Assembly (NCBI RefSeq): GCF_000711295.1
Contig: NZ_JOMJ01000003.1
Coordinates: 1,061,001 to 1,125,000, forward strand
DNA length: 64,000 bases
Direction of reading: 5' to 3'
Source: Desulfohalovibrio reitneri
GTDB taxonomy: Bacteria > Desulfobacterota > Desulfovibrionia > Desulfovibrionales > Desulfovibrionaceae
Shown one piece after another: positions 58,843 through 64,000 of this stretch. Numbering within the stretch: position 1 is the stretch's first letter; each line of letters starts with the position of its first letter. Under the pieces are notes generated by a model, which did no database searches, had not been told where the DNA came from, and saw nothing but the letters and a program-made list of their open reading frames with translations. The position numbers and the translations under genes are program-made.

Positions 58843-59925
58843 ATGCCGGAATATTCACACGATAAATACTCGCTTCGCGACCGCCTCATCGGGCTTGGCG
58901 AACGCTCCGTCCGTAAAAGCTATTACCCGGAACTGCAGCATCGTCTTGGTGAACTTGAGCGTTTTCGAGCAATTATGGATCAAGTCGGCGAAGCGATTTT
59001 TGTTTTTGATCCAGAAAACCTGACCATTTCAGAGGCCAACCTTACAGCTTCAAGCCTCAGCGGTCTTCCACCCGATGATTTGCTTGGCATGCGGCTCGAC
59101 GAAATCCTCCCAGAAGAAGACGCATCCGTACTGTCAGCCCTTCCCAATAACGGCGAAGAAGCGGCCATACTGGAAACCACGTTCCCGCACGGAGATACCG
59201 GACGGACATTCGAATTGAACGCGAGAATGGTCGGTTTCGGGGATCAACGCCTTTGTGTAGCAGTGGTTCGGGACATAACTTCCCGGAAAGTGGCTGAGTT
59301 GCGGCTACAGAATTCCCTGCGAGAAAAGGAGGTGATGTTGCGGGAGATTCACCATCGGGTGAAGAATAATCTGCAGATCATATCCTCCCTCTTCAATTTG
59401 CAGATCATGCACGGAGGACGCGGAACCGAGGATATTTTTCGTACCGCACAGGGGAGGATTCAGTCCATGGCGCTGGTTCATGAGCGCCTCTACCAGACCG
59501 AAAACCTCAGTGCAGTTCCTTTCGACGATTACATGCGCCGCATAAGCGAGGACTTGGTATCCACTTATTCGGCTCAAGAGCGGGTGTTATTGCGGATTGA
59601 TAGCGAGCACATCTATCTGCCGTTGGACACAGCCATACCACTGGGGTTGATCGTCAATGAAATAATAACCAACAGCCTGAAACACGCATTTGGCGATGAT
59701 CTGGCGGGAACAATAACGATTTCATTTCAAAAGGTTTCCGGTGAATGCCGTCTGCTTATATGTGATACTGGAGAAGGATTCACCGACAAAGCGCATTCCG
59801 CCGAGGAAAGGCTTGGGCTGAAACTCATCTCCACACTCGCCGGACAAATACGGGGCAGTGTGGAATTTCCCCCCACAGACCAAGGCGCCTGCCTGCTTGT
59901 ACGCTTCCCCTATCCTGATAAGTAG
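58843..59925 (+). CDS. PAS-domain sensor histidine kinase (HisKA_2 type)
   Basis: A 360-residue soluble kinase. Residues about 40-145 form a PAS domain (AIMDQVGEAIFVFDPENLTISEANLTA, LPEEDASVLSAL). Then comes the HisKA_2 dimer helix with the phospho-acceptor His in LREIHHRVKNNLQIISSLFNLQ and a HATPase_c domain (GLIVNEIITNSLKHAFGDD, CDTGEGF). HisKA_2 kinases often signal to general stress or single-domain receivers. No response regulator is adjacent, so it is an orphan. Base use is more AT-rich than its neighbours, which could mean a different history. Confidence 0.92.
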   Translation: MPEYSHDKYSLRDRLIGLGERSVRKSYYPELQHRLGELERFRAIMDQVGEAIFVFDPENLTISEANLTASSLSGLPPDDLLGMRLDEILPEEDASVLSALPNNGEEAAILETTFPHGDTGRTFELNARMVGFGDQRLCVAVVRDITSRKVAELRLQNSLREKEVMLREIHHRVKNNLQIISSLFNLQIMHGGRGTEDIFRTAQGRIQSMALVHERLYQTENLSAVPFDDYMRRISEDLVSTYSAQERVLLRIDSEHIYLPLDTAIPLGLIVNEIITNSLKHAFGDDLAGTITISFQKVSGECRLLICDTGEGFTDKAHSAEERLGLKLISTLAGQIRGSVEFPPTDQGACLLVRFPYPDK

Positions 59926-59926
59926 A

Positions 59927-59950
59927 GAGGCCGGCGTTGCCGCCGGCCTC
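59927..59950. terminator. Strong hairpin between converging genes
   Basis: GAGGCCGGCG and CGCCGGCCTC form a perfect 10-bp stem with loop TTGC directly after the kinase stop. No T-run follows on either strand, so it is either a weak terminator or an RNA-stabilising hairpin. Confidence 0.45.
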
Positions 59951-59973
59951 CCACGGCGGTGTAGAATCGCTCG

Positions 59974-60528
59974 CTATGTAAAGCTGCGAGTGAACAACTC
60001 CTCAATGGCCTTTCGCCCATTGTCCTCCAGAAACCTGGTTCCTGTACCGGTGAAATGATGGTGGCTGATAACGGGCTTTTCGACCATTTCCCAGGTGTCC
60101 TTGATCCAGTGAAACCAGGAATCTCGCTGCTGATCGAAGCAAAACAAGGGCTTATTGCACAGTTTGGCGAATTCGGCCGCCCAGCCGGTTCCGCCCTTGA
60201 CCGTCTTGTCCTCTTGCACGCTACCCACGACAAAAATCTCGTTTCCGCTTGATACCATCCAGCAGATGGACTGGAGCACTTTGCGGAAAAGCGGAGCGCG
60301 GGAATAATTCCGGTTCATCAGCTTGGAAACGTAGGTCATGCTGACGTCTTTGAGGTTCAGCTCCTCCTGCGTCAGAAAGCGCTGTCCCCGCTGCCGTTCC
60401 ATTTGATGCCCCTCGAAGGTGTAATTTACTTCCTCCAGGCCCTGCCGCTCGGCCATGCGGCCGAACAGTTCCTCAGCACCACGGGCGCCGCCGCTGTAAA
60501 GTATGCATTCTTTGGGATCGAGTGGCAT
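59974..60528 (-). CDS. SLOG-like nucleotide-binding protein, unknown function
   Basis: A 184-residue soluble protein. Two glycine-rich turns are placed as in SLOG/YpsA Rossmann proteins: ILYSGGARGAEELFGRMAE near the N-terminus and VVGSVQEDKTVKGGTGWAAEF with CNKPLFCFDQQRD near residue 120. SLOG proteins bind nucleotides or sense signalling ligands, often in defence or stress systems. ATG 60528 has AAGGAG six bases upstream (GTG 60531 is alternative). Assignment rests on pattern only. It converges on the kinase gene and has no close partner. Confidence 0.55.
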   Translation of the reverse strand: MPLDPKECILYSGGARGAEELFGRMAERQGLEEVNYTFEGHQMERQRGQRFLTQEELNLKDVSMTYVSKLMNRNYSRAPLFRKVLQSICWMVSSGNEIFVVGSVQEDKTVKGGTGWAAEFAKLCNKPLFCFDQQRDSWFHWIKDTWEMVEKPVISHHHFTGTGTRFLEDNGRKAIEELFTRSFT

Positions 60529-60673
60529 CACGGGCTCCTTGGCGAGGTTGAAGAATGAAGGATGCCCCTACCACAAGAGGAGGTTCGGAGCAATATACGG
60601 TAATCGCGGCCTTAAACGCAATGAGAGCCATGTACCCGAGATCTAGCGGCCGGAGTTCTCCACTCCACTCAAT

Positions 60674-60928
60674 CTATCCGGAAGAAGTGCCCTTCGCATC
60701 TCTCGCCAACAGCATCAATTTTGCAACAAATTCGGGACTGAGGCTTTCCCGCGAAAGTGTCATTTTGGGACGCCCTCGCTCCAAAAACAGTTGTGCGTCA
60801 CGTAGTTTACGAACGAATTCGGGAGATTCAGCCAACACTTGCTTGGCGGCTTCGACGACTCCTTGCGAAAAACCGGAATGTTGCATGCGGTATGTTTCTC
60901 CTAGAACACGGAGAAGTGCAGATGGCAT
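60674..60928 (-). CDS. Possible small protein or gene remnant
   Basis: An 84-codon frame starting MPSALLRVLGETY and reading like protein (QGVVEAAKQVLAESPEFVRKL, GRPKMTLSRESLSPEFVAKL). There is no good ribosome site at ATG 60928 and the frame runs upstream towards 60973 (TTG), so it may be the end of a broken gene. An overlapping plus-strand frame (60555-60995) looks less protein-like. The rest of 60532-60973 holds nothing else I can support. Confidence 0.3.
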   Translation of the reverse strand: MPSALLRVLGETYRMQHSGFSQGVVEAAKQVLAESPEFVRKLRDAQLFLERGRPKMTLSRESLSPEFVAKLMLLARDAKGTSSG

Positions 60929-60971
60929 GCCGGATTTAAAGGCTATACAACTGTACGAAGAAGCCAACAAC

Positions 60972-61010
60972 AAAAAGCCCCCGGTTCTTTTTTGAGAACC
61001 GGGGGCTTTT
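60972..61010. terminator. Terminator of the rRNA operon
   Basis: A perfect 16-bp stem (AAAAGCCCCCGGTTCT with AGAACCGGGGGCTTTT) with a 6-nt loop; on the minus strand it ends in a T-run. It lies 10 bp beyond the 5S gene. Confidence 0.93.
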
Positions 61011-61019
61011 GGAAATGAG

Positions 61020-61135
61020 CCCTGGCGGCGACCTACTTTCCCACGGATTAGTCCGCAGTATCATCGGCGATGCGGGTCTTAACTGCCGAGTTCGGAATGG
61101 GATCGGGTGTGACCCCCGCTCTGTGGCCACCAGGA
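61020..61135 (-). rRNA. rrf: 5S ribosomal RNA
   Basis: On the minus strand the sequence starts TCCTGGTGGCCACAGAGCG, includes the loop GATCCCATTCCGAACTCGG and ends in GTAGGTCGCCGCCAGGG. The two ends pair as CCTGGTGGC with GCCGCCAGG. Length is about 116 nt, normal for 5S. Ends are accurate to about 2 nt. Confidence 0.95.
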
Positions 61136-61185
61136 CAAATGCCTTCAAGTATATGAATGGCAACGAGGAGCGCGTTGTAAGTATG

Positions 61186-64000
<2,815 letters not shown>

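Overview
The window looks like chromosomal DNA from a high-GC, anaerobic, sulfate-reducing deltaproteobacterium of the Desulfovibrio group (Desulfovibrionales). The evidence is indirect but consistent: an adenylate kinase whose LID carries the Cys129/His135/Cys151/Cys154 metal site known from Desulfovibrio gigas, a PxxKW-family Cys-rich protein, a manganese-dependent (DHH) pyrophosphatase, separate glyQ and glyS, a siroheme/heme gene cluster, and an UshA-like gene that only makes sense if an in-frame UGA is read as selenocysteine. No 16S rRNA is in the window, so the genus is an inference.

Layout. 1-1436: 5' part of mreB and a two-GAF protein (minus strand). 1571-6577: an uncharacterised 582-residue protein, then gcvT-rsmE-rarA. 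6587-10015: a minus-strand set of a DHH phosphoesterase-like protein and two glycosyltransferases. 10129-15998: tetrapyrrole genes (precorrin-2 dehydrogenase, CcsA/HemX-like protein, hemA), a small unknown, tilS, adk and purU. 16056-18872: trkA-trkH potassium uptake. 19029-29678: a long minus-strand stretch mfd, two SurA-like chaperone genes, a RodZ-like gene, recO, glyQ, glyS, rpsT. 29734-31950: cheW, a 70-residue unknown, and UDP-glucose dehydrogenase. 32128-39414: pdxJ-acpS-nnr-CBS-tsaE-lysC-cimA and a metallo-beta-lactamase-fold hydrolase, nearly all overlapping or abutting. 39419-44827: PilZ protein, mtaD-like deaminase, PxxKW protein, M20 peptidase, mnmG. 44888-53199: a frameshifted PilZ-like gene, corC-like, lnt, prfB (programmed +1 frameshift), a diguanylate cyclase, a FlhG/MinD-like ATPase, HU, the UshA-like selenoprotein and dapA. 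53280-56690: ppaC, M29 aminopeptidase and dinB on the minus strand. 56713-58172: a complete IS5-type element inserted just upstream of dinB. 58263-60528: a small membrane coiled-coil protein, a HisKA_2-type sensor kinase and a SLOG-like protein. 60972-64000: the 3' part of an rRNA operon on the minus strand (23S, 5S, terminator).

Most genes are housekeeping. The most interesting points are: (1) the selenoprotein at 51452-52303, with a CxxU motif at the UGA and a bacterial-type SECIS hairpin 22 nt downstream, which a normal gene caller would split; (2) matching TGTGA-N6-TSACA palindromes with AATT centres placed over the promoters of adk and ppaC, the two genes that consume the AMP and pyrophosphate of sulfate activation, suggesting control by a redox regulator of the Rex or CRP/FNR (HcpR) type; (3) an IS element with intact 16-bp ends and a 4-bp target duplication separating dinB from its upstream region; (4) a -1 frameshift inside a PilZ-like gene at short homopolymers; and (5) the prfB recoding site.
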